This document shows, one piece after another, positions 44,235 through 54,171 of a DNA stretch of 64,000 nucleotides (the stretch's first letter is position 1; each line of letters opens with the position of its first letter). Origin of the DNA: an uncultured Lachnospiraceae bacterium (GTDB lineage: Bacteria; Bacillota; Clostridia; Lachnospirales; Lachnospiraceae). Below the pieces are notes generated by a model. It saw only the letters and a list, made by a program, of their open reading frames with translations, was not told where the DNA came from and searched no databases. The position numbers and the translations under genes are program-made. The stretch spans positions 46,278 to 110,277 of the forward strand of contig CAMNXA010000007.1 in NCBI GenBank assembly GCA_946566685.1, given 5' to 3'.

Positions 44235-44968
44235 TTTCGATACTGGGATGGGCTGATGCCTGCTACACTTTTAAAAATCTTACTAAAGTGAAACTGGTCG
44301 CTGAAACCGGTCTGACTGCTGATAATGGAAATGGGCATGTCTGTGTTTTTTAACAGCTGTTTCGCGATCGATATCCGGTACTGCTTGATATACTTGGAAG
44401 GTGTGATGCCTTCATACCGCATGAAGATTTTAGTTAGATATGAGGACGAGAATCCAAACTTCGCCGCTATGGTGGAAAGATCAATGATCTCCTGATAGTT
44501 CTGCTGAATATACTCTTTTACCAAAGATACGATCTCCTCGGCATTTTTTTCTTTTTCCTGAAAAGATGACTCCTGAAAATTGGAGAAGGAAGCCTGCATA
44601 TGTCTTTCGATAACAGAAAGGCACTCTTTCAGTTCCTCTTTATTGACAGGCTTTAACAGATAATTCTTTACATGATAAATCAGCGCAGATCTGGCATACT
44701 CAAAATCGTCATACCCGCTTATGATGACACATTCAATATAGGGATAATTTTCCGAAAGAAAACCCGCAAGTCCAAGACCATCCATCTCAGGCATCCTGAT
44801 ATCGGTAAATACCACATCTACATTGTGCTCCTTAATATATTCCGCCGCTTCCAAACCATTTGTACATATGGATACCACATGAAAGGAAGGATTGATCCGC
44901 TCGATGGATTTTGCAATATTTTTGGCGATCAAGGCCTCATCATCAACTACAAGAACCGAATATTCCAT
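44225..44968 (-). CDS. YesN-type response regulator with AraC DNA-binding domain
   Basis: 247 aa. The receiver domain (1-120) has VVDDEAL and the phosphoacceptor Asp in VDVVFTDIRMPEMDG. The C-terminal AraC double helix-turn-helix (150-247) has IIDLSTIAAKFGFSSSYLTKIFMRYEGITPSKYI and MPISIISSQTGFSDQFHFSKIFKSVAGISPSQYR. AAGGAGGGGGTATAGACC precedes the ATG. It is the likely reader of the two-part motif at the fucosidase and ABC/GH31 promoters. The gene is convergent with its kinase. Confidence 0.95.
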   Translation of the reverse strand: MEYSVLVVDDEALIAKNIAKSIERINPSFHVVSICTNGLEAAEYIKEHNVDVVFTDIRMPEMDGLGLAGFLSENYPYIECVIISGYDDFEYARSALIYHVKNYLLKPVNKEELKECLSVIERHMQASFSNFQESSFQEKEKNAEEIVSLVKEYIQQNYQEIIDLSTIAAKFGFSSSYLTKIFMRYEGITPSKYIKQYRISIAKQLLKNTDMPISIISSQTGFSDQFHFSKIFKSVAGISPSQYRNQI

Positions 44969-45037
44969 GGTCTATACCCCCTCCTTACTAAGGGATTATA
45001 AACCATGGAATTGAAAAAAACAAGAAAAGCGCCCGTA

Positions 45038-47176
45038 TCATTCTGCATCATGATTTACAGTCTCTGGTTCTTCCTTCTCATCTTCCAGCACAAACCTGCT
45101 CATGGAAGCCTGCAATTCTTCTGCTTCTGTGTTCAGAAGCCTTACCGTGTCAGCCAGGGTATCAATCTCTTTCATCTTCTCCTGTACTACCTCAGACACA
45201 CTCTCTATGGACTGCGCAATCTGTCCGGACAGCTGGTTGATCTCCTCGATCGATTCGTTGACGACCTCTTTACTCTCCTGCATGTTAGCCATCTTCTGCC
45301 GGATGGCGCCGAGCACATCTGCCAGAACCAGGACACTGTCATTAATGTTGCCAAAAGCCGCAACCGTATCCTTTAACATCTCCGTCTGTCCGCCCAGAAA
45401 GCTTTCCGTTATCCTGGCCGCGTCCGTTGCCGCCTGATTGCTCTCCTGAATACCGCTTACAATCTCTCTGACCAGAGTGCCCGCCTGCATGGATTGATCT
45501 GCCAGTTTGCGGATCTCTGTCGCCACCACTGCAAACCCTTTTCCGCTCTCGCCTGCCCTCGCCGCCTCAATGGAGGCATTTAAGGACAGCAAATTCGTCT
45601 GGGAAGCGATATCCTCTATCGTGTTGATGATATCCACAATCCTCTCCGACTGCGCATTGACCTGCGTGATGCTGGAAACAAGCGTCTCGGCAATCCCCGC
45701 CGTCTCCTCTGCCTTAATACGCAGTTCCCCAATACCGTCTTTACCTTTGTCCACAGAATCTACCACTTCTCCAATCTTCTGTGTCATCTCCTCAGACGCC
45801 TGGTAGATATCATTGATCTTCTCAGAAAGACCTGCCATCTCGCTTACGCTCAACTCCGTCTGCCTCGACTGCTCCGTAACATCCCCCGACACAGACTCCA
45901 TGGAGCCTACCACCTGCTGCATGGAGGATTCGATCCCGGCAGTGGAGGAAAATGCCTGTTCAGAGAGTTCTTTCACTTGTGTGCCAAACTGTCTGTTATT
46001 GCCCACCAGCCCTCTGATACCGCCAAGCATCCCGTTGATACCGTCTGCCAGTCTGCCAAATTCATCCCGGCTATTGACCTGCACCTCTTCCATCAGGTTA
46101 CCCTGTGAAATGCGCTGCAAGGATGTGCTCATCGATTTTAATGCCCGCCCGATCCTGCCGGATATCCAGAGGCCGCTCACAACGGCAAACAGGGAAGCAA
46201 AAAGTACGATAAGAACTGTCACATTCCGTATGCCCCTGACTTCTGAGAGAATCGTGCTCTTGGGTACCAGAACACAGATCTTCATCCCGGTCTTGCCAAT
46301 CGGCGCACTGACAAACAGCTGTGTCTGCCCGTCTGCCTGGAGATATTTGGATATTACCTCCTTATCGGAACCTTCCTCTGCAAAGGCCGCATCAGCAAAA
46401 ACTGCCTCTGTCTGGCAGCGTGTCATTTCGATGCCGTCTTTGCCCTTTTGTTCCTGTAATAGAATTTCCCGCCCGTCTTCTGTCACGATGCCCCGGATGC
46501 TCCCCTGTCCCAGTTCCATAACGCTGAGCAGATTTTCCATATAATTCTTGTCTACATCGACAATCAAAAAACCTTCGTTTTTCTTCAGAACAAAACGCAT
46601 CATAAAAGAAAAAACATAGCTGTCATCCGATGTACCGAGCGCCTGATCCACGCCCGCATGACTGCCCCGCCATGTATTGGTGGTCTTCTTACCGCTTAAG
46701 GCCTTGCCCTCTTCGCTCTCCATATAGGTGCGGTACATGTCCTCCGGCAGTCCCTTGACATTGGATACGATACTCTTGCCGCTGTCCGCAAACAGCGTAT
46801 AACCGCCAATATAGGAAGCCGCGCTCTTGATCGCGATCAGGCGGTTGTTCAGTTCGCTGGCACTCCTGGCGCCCTCGGCCCCTCCGCTCAATGCCATATC
46901 ATTATAATATGTATTAAAATCATCGCTGAGGTAAAATTCTACCGCCTTATCCGATATGGATTCACAGATCAGCTGCACGGAAGTACTCATGGAGGATGCC
47001 GCACTGATCACCGCATCCTCGTATTTCTGCATGACTGCCCTGGAAGCCATACTGTAGGAGAGACTGCCCAATAAGATGATCAGCAGGATAGCCCCGGCAA
47101 ATATGACCATAAAGGAATTGGCAATCTTCTTTTCTCTTTTCGTTCTAATATTCAAAAACCGGTTTTCCTTCTTCAT
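45038..47176 (-). CDS. Methyl-accepting chemotaxis protein
   Basis: 712 aa. An N-terminal membrane segment (about 18-45) is followed by a large extracellular Cache-type sensor (45-330), then a second segment, HAMP ([22 protein letters not shown]) and a signalling domain. The hairpin tip carries the conserved [36 protein letters not shown]. Its start lies 32 bp inside the 3' end of a GH43 gene and the two are probably cotranslated. That suggests chemotaxis towards the arabinoside or xyloside handled by the operon. Confidence 0.95.
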   Translation of the reverse strand: MKKENRFLNIRTKREKKIANSFMVIFAGAILLIILLGSLSYSMASRAVMQKYEDAVISAASSMSTSVQLICESISDKAVEFYLSDDFNTYYNDMALSGGAEGARSASELNNRLIAIKSAASYIGGYTLFADSGKSIVSNVKGLPEDMYRTYMESEEGKALSGKKTTNTWRGSHAGVDQALGTSDDSYVFSFMMRFVLKKNEGFLIVDVDKNYMENLLSVMELGQGSIRGIVTEDGREILLQEQKGKDGIEMTRCQTEAVFADAAFAEEGSDKEVISKYLQADGQTQLFVSAPIGKTGMKICVLVPKSTILSEVRGIRNVTVLIVLFASLFAVVSGLWISGRIGRALKSMSTSLQRISQGNLMEEVQVNSRDEFGRLADGINGMLGGIRGLVGNNRQFGTQVKELSEQAFSSTAGIESSMQQVVGSMESVSGDVTEQSRQTELSVSEMAGLSEKINDIYQASEEMTQKIGEVVDSVDKGKDGIGELRIKAEETAGIAETLVSSITQVNAQSERIVDIINTIEDIASQTNLLSLNASIEAARAGESGKGFAVVATEIRKLADQSMQAGTLVREIVSGIQESNQAATDAARITESFLGGQTEMLKDTVAAFGNINDSVLVLADVLGAIRQKMANMQESKEVVNESIEEINQLSGQIAQSIESVSEVVQEKMKEIDTLADTVRLLNTEAEELQASMSRFVLEDEKEEPETVNHDAE

Positions 47177-48089
47177 CCCATTTGACCTCTAACATCATCG
47201 CGTGTCTGTTCGGTACATAGAGCGGGTCACCCACCAGATCTTTTTCCGTCCTGGCATGGAATACCATGACCAGCCTGCCATCTTCGGTCTCCACGAAGCT
47301 GTTATGCCCCGGCCCATATATCTGGAGACTCTCATCTGTCTGCAAAACCGGATAGCGCTCCTTTTCCCAGCTCTTTGGATCAAGCAGATCCGCATCCTCA
47401 TCCGCCGTCAATAAGCCAACGCAATAATTAACTCCTGTATCGCTGGCTGAATAAGTGACAAACAGCTTACCCTCATGATGGATCACAGCGGGGCCTTCAT
47501 TCACCCAGAACCCGTGCCGCTCCCAATCATAATCAGGTGTCGTCAGAAGCACCTGTGCCGTTTCCAGTTTAACGGGCGACTGCATCCGTGCAATATAGAG
47601 GTTGGAAATCTGTCTGCCCACACTCACCTTCTCCGCCCAGATACAGTAACGTTCCCCCTTATTTTCAAAAATAGTCATATCCAGGGAAAATGCATGGAAG
47701 GAAAACTCATCGTCATCCGCCGCCTGCATCATTCCTCTTTCCACCCAGGGATCATTGATCGGATCCTGGCCTTCGCATTCCAGCACGTAGGGCCTGATCT
47801 GCCAGATATCGTCCCTCTCTCCCCCGGCAAAATACAGATACCATTTACCGTCAAGATAGTGCAGTTCCGGAGCCCAGATATGTTCGCTCATGGGGCCGCT
47901 TACGTGTTTCTTCCACACCACGGTCTCCTCGGCATCCGCCAATTCTTTCAGGCTCTCGCTCCTTCGCAGGGCAATGCCGTCATATTTGGGCAGACTGCCT
48001 GTAAAGTAATAAAAGCCGTCTTTATGATATACATAGGGATCTGCCCTCTGCATGATCCACGGCTGTCTGTAATTATAATTGTTGTCCAT
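47145..48089 (-). CDS. Glycoside hydrolase family 43 (arabinofuranosidase/xylosidase type)
   Basis: 314 aa from ATG 48089 (AAAGGAG 9 nt upstream). A five-bladed beta-propeller with the catalytic-base Asp in [19 protein letters not shown], the pKa-modulating Asp/Glu region in [19 protein letters not shown], and the acid Glu in [38 protein letters not shown] is a late block. It resembles the short single-domain exo-alpha-arabinofuranosidase subfamilies. There is no signal peptide. It is coupled to the chemoreceptor gene, downstream of DUF624 and the ABC genes. Confidence 0.92.
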   Translation of the reverse strand: MDNNYNYRQPWIMQRADPYVYHKDGFYYFTGSLPKYDGIALRRSESLKELADAEETVVWKKHVSGPMSEHIWAPELHYLDGKWYLYFAGGERDDIWQIRPYVLECEGQDPINDPWVERGMMQAADDDEFSFHAFSLDMTIFENKGERYCIWAEKVSVGRQISNLYIARMQSPVKLETAQVLLTTPDYDWERHGFWVNEGPAVIHHEGKLFVTYSASDTGVNYCVGLLTADEDADLLDPKSWEKERYPVLQTDESLQIYGPGHNSFVETEDGRLVMVFHARTEKDLVGDPLYVPNRHAMMLEVKWDEEGKPVFEY

Positions 48090-48136
48090 AATTGTGCTCC
48101 TTTCCCTTATTGATTCATTATACCCGGGAATGTATT

Positions 48137-48760
48137 TCATGGTCTGTCAAAATCATCATATTTTTCATCTATATGATTCATAAAGACGCGATAAAAAAAG
48201 AAAGACTGTACATAAAACAACACTGCAAATCCCACAAACAACATAATGCTGTTGGCGATCAGGGATACCAGATTCGCATACATTACCGCGCCGGTAATGA
48301 CCAATATGATCGCAGTATAAGGAAGATAGCCGATTGCAAACGCCACGGCGTTTTTTAAAAGTTCCCCCGTCTTTCCCTCCAGTTTGGCGAACACGGGAAA
48401 TATCCACAAAATCCAGATAAGAAATAAGAAGGCGACTACTCCACTGATGATAAACATCGTCTTTCCAAATGTATTATCCTGCCGATACCAAAACAGCATA
48501 TCCGCTGTCATGATCAGGCTGCAAACTAAAATAACAAGCCATACCGGCGTGATCTGCCGGAAGTTTTTCTTAAAACTCCCAAAAAACCGCTTGATCACAT
48601 ACCCGTCACCGCAGCGAATGGAAGTAATGCTCACATAATATGCTGCGGTAGTAGCTGCCCCCGCCGTAAAGACGGGGAGGCAGCACAATAACCAAAGTAC
48701 ATTTAATAAGATCAAATCCGTCATTTTGTTCAGAAACGCTATGACCGGTGAATTTGACAT
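48137..48760 (-). CDS. DUF624/YesL-family membrane protein
   Basis: 207 aa with five or six hydrophobic segments. The N-terminal FLNKMTDLILLNVLWLLCCLPVFTAGAATTAAYYV is the hallmark of YesL-like proteins, which accompany carbohydrate ABC transporters and YesM/YesN systems in Firmicutes. The biochemical role is unknown. It lies 14 bp downstream of the MalG-type permease in the arabinoside operon. Confidence 0.9.
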   Translation of the reverse strand: MSNSPVIAFLNKMTDLILLNVLWLLCCLPVFTAGAATTAAYYVSITSIRCGDGYVIKRFFGSFKKNFRQITPVWLVILVCSLIMTADMLFWYRQDNTFGKTMFIISGVVAFLFLIWILWIFPVFAKLEGKTGELLKNAVAFAIGYLPYTAIILVITGAVMYANLVSLIANSIMLFVGFAVLFYVQSFFFYRVFMNHIDEKYDDFDRP

Positions 48761-48774
48761 GACATCATCTCCAT

Positions 48775-49641
48775 TTATTTAATACCGCTGATCGCCACTG
48801 ACTCGATGATCACTCTCTGGAAGCAGAAGAACAGGGCAATGGTAGGCAGCATGGCAATTACGGAGGCCGCCATAATCAGCGCATAGTCGCTCTGAATCGA
48901 ATAATATGTATTGAAAGAACGGATGACCACCTGTAATGTCCAGTTCTTCTCACTTCTTAAGAAGATGGTCGGTGCCAGATAGTCGTTCCAGATCGCCATG
49001 AACCACAGTGTGATCTGGGTTCCCACAGCGCCCTTCATCAGCGGGAAGAAAATCTGTGCGAAGGTACGGAAATAACCGCACCCGTCCAGCTTGGCCGCAT
49101 CCATCAGGTCATTCGGGATACTGGTCAGGTTCTGCCGCAGGAAGAATACCATACTGATATTACCGAAACACGGCGGAATAATCAGGGGCAGAAGCGTATC
49201 TGTCCATCCGAACTTCGTGAACATTACGTACTGCGGTATCATGATAACTGCAAAAGGTATCATGATCGTTGCCAGCAGCCCCATAAAGATGGCGCCTTTG
49301 GCCCTGAAATGCATCTTGGCAAAAGCAAACGCCGCAAGGGAAGAGGTAAATCCGCCAATCAGCAGTACCGGAACTTCCACTTTAACTGTATTTAAAATAC
49401 CGGAGATGAAGTTACCCTTCGACATAACCTCCGAATATTTACCCCATACCCAGGGATCGGGTATCACTCTTAACTGGCCTGACAAATACTGATTCTTCGT
49501 CATGAAAGAAGTCATAATCATATAGAAAAACGGAAATACCATGACTACTGCACCAAGCGCCAGCAGAATGAATACGATGATATTAATTGTTTTGTCTTTG
49601 TGGGATGTGATCCCAGAGGACATTGTATCTTTATTCTTCAT
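48775..49641 (-). CDS. Carbohydrate ABC transporter permease, MalG type
   Basis: 288 aa with six membrane segments. The EAA loop reads DLMDAAKLDGCGYFRTFAQIFFPLMKG and the C-terminus is QRVIIESVAISGIK. GGGAGGCACGAT precedes the ATG. It lies 12 bp after the MalF-type partner. Linked GH43 genes suggest arabino- or xylo-oligosaccharide import. Confidence 0.93.
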   Translation of the reverse strand: MKNKDTMSSGITSHKDKTINIIVFILLALGAVVMVFPFFYMIMTSFMTKNQYLSGQLRVIPDPWVWGKYSEVMSKGNFISGILNTVKVEVPVLLIGGFTSSLAAFAFAKMHFRAKGAIFMGLLATIMIPFAVIMIPQYVMFTKFGWTDTLLPLIIPPCFGNISMVFFLRQNLTSIPNDLMDAAKLDGCGYFRTFAQIFFPLMKGAVGTQITLWFMAIWNDYLAPTIFLRSEKNWTLQVVIRSFNTYYSIQSDYALIMAASVIAMLPTIALFFCFQRVIIESVAISGIK

Positions 49642-49653
49642 ATCGTGCCTCCC

Positions 49654-50595
49654 TTAGTCCATAGTCTTAACCCATTTATTCTGGCCAATAAAGTTGATCA
49701 GCGTTATGACAAAGATGATGATCGCCAGGATAACCGCAATCGTGCTCGCATATCCAAGCTGATAACTCTCAAACGCCTTCTGATACAGATAGAACACGAT
49801 CGTTGCCGCACTGTATCCGATACCGCCGTTTCCGTTGGGCGTCATAACCTGAACCTCTACGAACACCTGGAAACCGCCAATCAGGGTGGTCACTAATATG
49901 TAAAAGGTCACCGGGGAAAGAAGCGGCAGCGTAATGCTCTTAAACTTCTGCCATCCGCTGGCTCCATCCACCATGGCCGCCTCATAATAAGACCGTGGTA
50001 TGTTCTGCAAGCCGGCCAGATACAGGATAATGGAAGTACCCAACCCCTTCCAGACCATGAAGATGATCATGGAAACTTTGATCAGCACCTCATCTCCCAG
50101 CCAGTTAGGCCCGTGTAATCCCGTCAGTGTCTTGATGATCGTATTTAAAAGACCGTAGTCATAGTTATATACCCATGCCCACAGGATGGATACTGATACC
50201 AGAGAGGAAATAACCGGTACATAATACATGGTACGCAGAACCCTTACACCAGGAATCTTCCGGTTCATACCCATCGCGCACAGCAGTCCGACTATCATAC
50301 CGATCGGAATGCCCAGCAGGTAAATGATCGTTGTAAGAAGTGTCTGCCAGAATTTCTTATCTGCAAACAATTTCACATAGTTTTCAAAACCGCAGAAGCG
50401 GTCCATCATGCCCTGAAAACCCTTCGCCCCGTTCCATGTCGTCAGACTTGTCAAAAAGGCAAAAATAATGGGATAAAGCATAAAAATGAGAAATCCGATT
50501 GCAGGTGCAGCTACAAACAGAAGTCCCCATTTCTCTTCCCGCTTTGCCATTACAGACAATTTCGTTTTTTGTTTTTTACTCTTACCTGAATCCAT
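49654..50595 (-). CDS. Carbohydrate ABC transporter permease, MalF type
   Basis: 313 aa with six membrane segments and a basic N-terminus (KSKKQKTKLSVMAKREEKWG). The EAA motif is YYEAAMVDGASGWQKFKSITLPLLSP. The EVQVMTPNGNGGIGYSAATIVFYLYQKAFE loop is typical of the class. It is separated from the binding-protein gene by a stem-loop. Confidence 0.93.
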   Translation of the reverse strand: MDSGKSKKQKTKLSVMAKREEKWGLLFVAAPAIGFLIFMLYPIIFAFLTSLTTWNGAKGFQGMMDRFCGFENYVKLFADKKFWQTLLTTIIYLLGIPIGMIVGLLCAMGMNRKIPGVRVLRTMYYVPVISSLVSVSILWAWVYNYDYGLLNTIIKTLTGLHGPNWLGDEVLIKVSMIIFMVWKGLGTSIILYLAGLQNIPRSYYEAAMVDGASGWQKFKSITLPLLSPVTFYILVTTLIGGFQVFVEVQVMTPNGNGGIGYSAATIVFYLYQKAFESYQLGYASTIAVILAIIIFVITLINFIGQNKWVKTMD

Positions 50596-50627
50596 AATGT
50601 CACCTTTCTACCATCTCATTTTATGAA

Positions 50628-50663
50628 ACAGGTGCGGACAGCCTGAACTGTTGCCGCACCTGT
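50628..50663 (-). other. Stem-loop between binding-protein and permease genes
   Basis: A perfect 10-bp stem, ACAGGTGCGG/CCGCACCTGT, with a 16-nt loop, between the SBP stop (50674) and the permease start (50595). On the minus strand it is followed by TTCATAAAA, not a strong T-tract. It occupies the same position as the stem-loops at 22325 and 39182. Confidence 0.65.
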
Positions 50664-50673
50664 GATGTCCTGG

Positions 50674-52188
50674 TTACTGACCGCTTGCTGCTGCCTTCAT
50701 TTCATTTGCATTGTCAAGTGCTGCCTGCATAGCCGGCTGTACCTGTGCACAATACTCAGCTGCTGTCATCTCACCGTTCAATACATACTCGTAACCGCCG
50801 CTTAAGAACTCCTGCCACCAGTCACCGTTGTATGTGTATGTCAGTTCAACGAAGAGACCTTCATATTTGTCAGTACCTTCAATATAGTTAAAGATAACAT
50901 CTACGTTTTCACCGTAAGGAATGGTGCCGTCTGCGATTCTGTCCTTGAAATCACCCTTCGCATAGCTCATGGTGCTCGGGATCTGCAAGGAAGCGCCTGT
51001 TGTCTCACCACAGAGTACCTTCTGGCCCTCAAGGTCGGTGGAGAACAATGTGATCAGAGCTGCCGCTGCTTCCGGATACTCTGTATCAGCAGAGATCGCA
51101 AAACCTACGGAACCGTTACGTGTCATGGAAATGCCTGTAGAACCTGTCGGCCATGCACACAGACCCCACTCATAAGGGAAGGTGTTCTCATCCATGAATG
51201 CGCCTACGTCCCATGTACCGCATGCGTAGAAACCAATCTGGCCGTCCAGCCATCTCTGATATCCGCCGAGAGCCGTATCCTGCTCAACGGTAGGAGTTAC
51301 ATTATATTTGCATGTCAGATCTGCAAAATACTGGAATGCATCAATAAATTCTTTCTGTCCATCAATTACAACCTGTGTATAATCTTCATTCAGGAAATGT
51401 CCGCCATTCGTGTAGATGAATGCGTCAAGTGCCCACTGCAATGCATTTGCGCAGCCCCACTGGTCAATCTCGCCATCGCCGTCCTTATCCATTGTCAGCT
51501 TGCCGCAGACTTCCAGGAACTCTTCCCAGGTATAAGGATTCTCAGGATCCGGATATTCTACGCCAGCCTCGTCAAACAGAGTCTTGTTATATGCAAAAGC
51601 AAAAGTGGATAAATCCTTGGGCAGGCAGTAGATCGGGCCTTTGCCTGCTTCCTTGCCGTCATAACGGTAAGCGTCTGTGATAGCCGGCCACAAGTCAGCG
51701 ATCGTCTCTTCAGAAACATACTCGTCAAGAGGAAGCACATAGCCATCATCTACGTTAGCTGCTACTGTATCAGGGCCTACATAGAAAATGTCAGGCATGT
51801 CGGATGCTGCTTTATATGCTAAAATCTTCTGACCATACTCGTCTGCTGTGGTAACTTCGAAAGTTACATTCGCACCTGTGGTCTCCATGAATTTATCGAT
51901 CAGGGACTGGTATACTGCTTTCTCATGATCCTGCGCATAGATAAATACTGTCAGGTCAGCGCCGCTGAAGTCGCCTTCTACTGCAATATTCTCTGTTGCA
52001 GACTCATCTACTGTGATCTGGGCACCAACGCTTTCCGTTGACCCCCCCCCCTCCGAATTTTCGGTTGTTTCAGCCGCCGGTGCATTGTCTGCGGGTGCGC
52101 TCTCCTCGCCGGAACCGCCGCCGCATCCTGCCAGACAGGACATCGTAAGTACGGATGCAAGTAATACACTAACTATTCTCTTTTTCAT
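50674..52188 (-). CDS. Sugar-binding lipoprotein of an ABC transporter, with a 10-G tract in its linker
   Basis: 504 aa. The signal peptide KKRIVSVLLASVLTMSCLAGC ends at a lipobox Cys. An acidic, Gly-rich linker follows. Mature motifs are DLTVFIYAQDHEKAVYQSLI, DIFYVGPDTVAANVDDGYVLPL and YNKTLFDEAGVEYPDPENPYTWEEF (family 1 binding proteins). The linker codons GAG-GGG-GGG-GGG-T form a run of ten G (52042-52051), in frame here, prone to slippage. It heads the operon of two permeases, YesL-like protein, GH43 and chemoreceptor. Confidence 0.93.
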   Translation of the reverse strand: MKKRIVSVLLASVLTMSCLAGCGGGSGEESAPADNAPAAETTENSEGGGSTESVGAQITVDESATENIAVEGDFSGADLTVFIYAQDHEKAVYQSLIDKFMETTGANVTFEVTTADEYGQKILAYKAASDMPDIFYVGPDTVAANVDDGYVLPLDEYVSEETIADLWPAITDAYRYDGKEAGKGPIYCLPKDLSTFAFAYNKTLFDEAGVEYPDPENPYTWEEFLEVCGKLTMDKDGDGEIDQWGCANALQWALDAFIYTNGGHFLNEDYTQVVIDGQKEFIDAFQYFADLTCKYNVTPTVEQDTALGGYQRWLDGQIGFYACGTWDVGAFMDENTFPYEWGLCAWPTGSTGISMTRNGSVGFAISADTEYPEAAAALITLFSTDLEGQKVLCGETTGASLQIPSTMSYAKGDFKDRIADGTIPYGENVDVIFNYIEGTDKYEGLFVELTYTYNGDWWQEFLSGGYEYVLNGEMTAAEYCAQVQPAMQAALDNANEMKAAASGQ

Positions 52189-52283
52189 AAGAACCTCCTT
52201 TTCTTTGCACTTGCTCTCATTTCCTTAATGTTTGATACAGATTGAACAGAAAACTTCCTATACATTTTGTTTTGCCGGCAAAT

Positions 52284-52383
52284 TGCACAAATGCTGTTTT
52301 ATGTATTGTGCAGTTTGTATAAAAGTTCTCGTTTCTTTTTGTTCTGATATACACATAGTACAATGTGTTGCATCAGTTGTCAA
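52284..52383 (-). promoter_or_regulatory. Promoter and leader dyad of the arabinoside ABC operon
   Basis: On the minus strand TTGACA (52383-52378), 17 bp, and TACTAT (52360-52355). The predicted leader is about 155 nt and contains a 7-bp inverted repeat (TGCACAA at 52284-52290, TTGTGCA at 52306-52312, 15-bp spacer), a possible regulator site downstream of the start. The remainder of the 275-bp gap is AT-rich with nothing else recognised. Confidence 0.6.
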
Positions 52384-52462
52384 TAGATTATTTTATATTT
52401 TCTTAAAATATCTTAAATAAATATAAAATCCAAAAACAAATCAAGAAAATTAAAACTAATAT

Positions 52463-53968
52463 TTAAATATACATTACCGCCCAGATGGTCTGATTGTCAT
52501 TGCCAACCCCCATAAAGCATCTCACGGCATTTCCCGCTTCATCCGTCATATCAAGGATCACGCCGGAATATGTCACGCCGTCCTGTACCAGATTCATATA
52601 GCAGGTGCCTTCCTCCAGTTCGTAACTGGCGTCTCCTTCCCCGCCGGAGATGGTGCCGCCTTTGAGCGTCACAGCCTGCGCCGCATGAATCTCTGCACCG
52701 ATATCCGTTCCATGATTGAGCAGATACCACTTGCCCTCTATCTCCTTCTTGGTATAACCTCCGTCTTTCAGACTCTCTCCGTTGGTGGCAAAGGGCGCCG
52801 CCACAAGCCACCCCTCTTTATTCCGGAACATCTGGTGCACTCTCGGCTCATGATATTCCGTCCCGCTGTCGAAGCGCTGGTGATAGACCAGATACATCTT
52901 TCCATCTTCATCGATCATGGCAGAACAGTGTCCCGGCGCCATATAGGCAGTCTTTAAGCTGGGCAGCATGTAATTGCCCATCATCTTCACGCCCAGCCCC
53001 GAATGATCGGAAACATAGTCGAAAATCGCGCCCGAGGCATCCAGATACGGCCCGTCCACCTGCTCGGAACGATAGCACCGGATCTGATAGCCCCCCTCCC
53101 TGGTCAATCCCCCGTAGGAGACCAGCAGATAATAATAAGAAGTTTCCTCATCATAGAAAATATAAGGCCCTTCACAGGAATTATGCAGGCCGCCGATCAA
53201 ATACTTGCCGAAATACTTGTCCACATGCGCAGCCTCATCCGTCTCCGGATGAATCGGATATCCTGTGGCCTCGTCCAGTTCCAGAAGCCAGATGCCGCCC
53301 GACCAGGAACCGTAGACCATCCACATCTTCCCCTCTTTATCATAAAAAACCGTAGGATCGATACAGTTGGGATAGTTCAGATGATTGTACTCCGCCGACT
53401 GCAAATACGCCGATGGCTTGGCGTCCGTTCCCATGATCTCATAAAAGTTCGTCTTATCCGCCGTCATGGACGTGAATCCGGAATACACAAGGGTATCCTC
53501 ATAATGATAAGGCCCTGTGATCTCATCCGCCGTGGCAAAACATATGTTGGAAGTCCTCCAGTCATGGCTGGTGGAAAAATACATCACCCATTTTCCCATG
53601 GCTTTATTGTAGATCACATCCGGCGCCCATACCGCATAACCGCCTTCCACATATTCTCCCACAAAGGAAAAGGCCTCCATGCTCTCGTCAAACAGATTGT
53701 CAAACAGGGGATTGGCCCCGTTGACACCGCTGGCAAAAGATTTCCAGTTTATCAGATCCTTGCTCTGGGCCGCTTCCATATGTGAGCCAAAAATATAGTA
53801 TGTATCTCCTTCCTTTACAATAGAAGGATCGTGTACGGAAACTCCCAGCGCCTGATTGCCCAGCGCCACCTCCGATGCATCTTTTCCCTGTACCTCCCCG
53901 CAGCCGGTGAGAAGCAGCGTCATCATCGACATCACAACACCACATCCCAAAATACTTTTTCTTTTCAT
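52463..53968 (-). CDS. Secreted glycoside hydrolase family 43 lipoprotein (arabinanase type)
   Basis: 501 aa from ATG 53968 (GGAGG 5 nt upstream; an in-frame GTG 12 bp earlier overlaps that site). The signal peptide ends at a lipobox Cys in TLLLTGCGEVQG. The propeller carries the base Asp in SVHDPSIVKEGDTYYIFGSH, AVWAPDVIYNKAMGKWVMYFS, and the acid Glu in LHNSCEGPYIFYDEETSYYYLLVSYGGL. A C-terminal beta domain (about 400-501) matches the GH43 arabinanases. It would act at the cell surface on arabinan, feeding the adjacent ABC importer. Confidence 0.92.
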   Translation of the reverse strand: MKRKSILGCGVVMSMMTLLLTGCGEVQGKDASEVALGNQALGVSVHDPSIVKEGDTYYIFGSHMEAAQSKDLINWKSFASGVNGANPLFDNLFDESMEAFSFVGEYVEGGYAVWAPDVIYNKAMGKWVMYFSTSHDWRTSNICFATADEITGPYHYEDTLVYSGFTSMTADKTNFYEIMGTDAKPSAYLQSAEYNHLNYPNCIDPTVFYDKEGKMWMVYGSWSGGIWLLELDEATGYPIHPETDEAAHVDKYFGKYLIGGLHNSCEGPYIFYDEETSYYYLLVSYGGLTREGGYQIRCYRSEQVDGPYLDASGAIFDYVSDHSGLGVKMMGNYMLPSLKTAYMAPGHCSAMIDEDGKMYLVYHQRFDSGTEYHEPRVHQMFRNKEGWLVAAPFATNGESLKDGGYTKKEIEGKWYLLNHGTDIGAEIHAAQAVTLKGGTISGGEGDASYELEEGTCYMNLVQDGVTYSGVILDMTDEAGNAVRCFMGVGNDNQTIWAVMYI

Positions 53969-54171
53969 CTCATCCTCCACATGAATCTAAACTAATTTTG
54001 ATTTATATTTTTATTGTATCCATATTGCCCAAATTTTTCAAGTATTTCTCATAAAAATTATAGTTTTTTGCTATTATAATTGCCAATTACTGTTTTTTAA
54101 TTTATACTTAGATAAATTAAAACAGAAAAATGTCGAAAAGATGTATCACTTTTCATCAAGGAGGAAACGCT

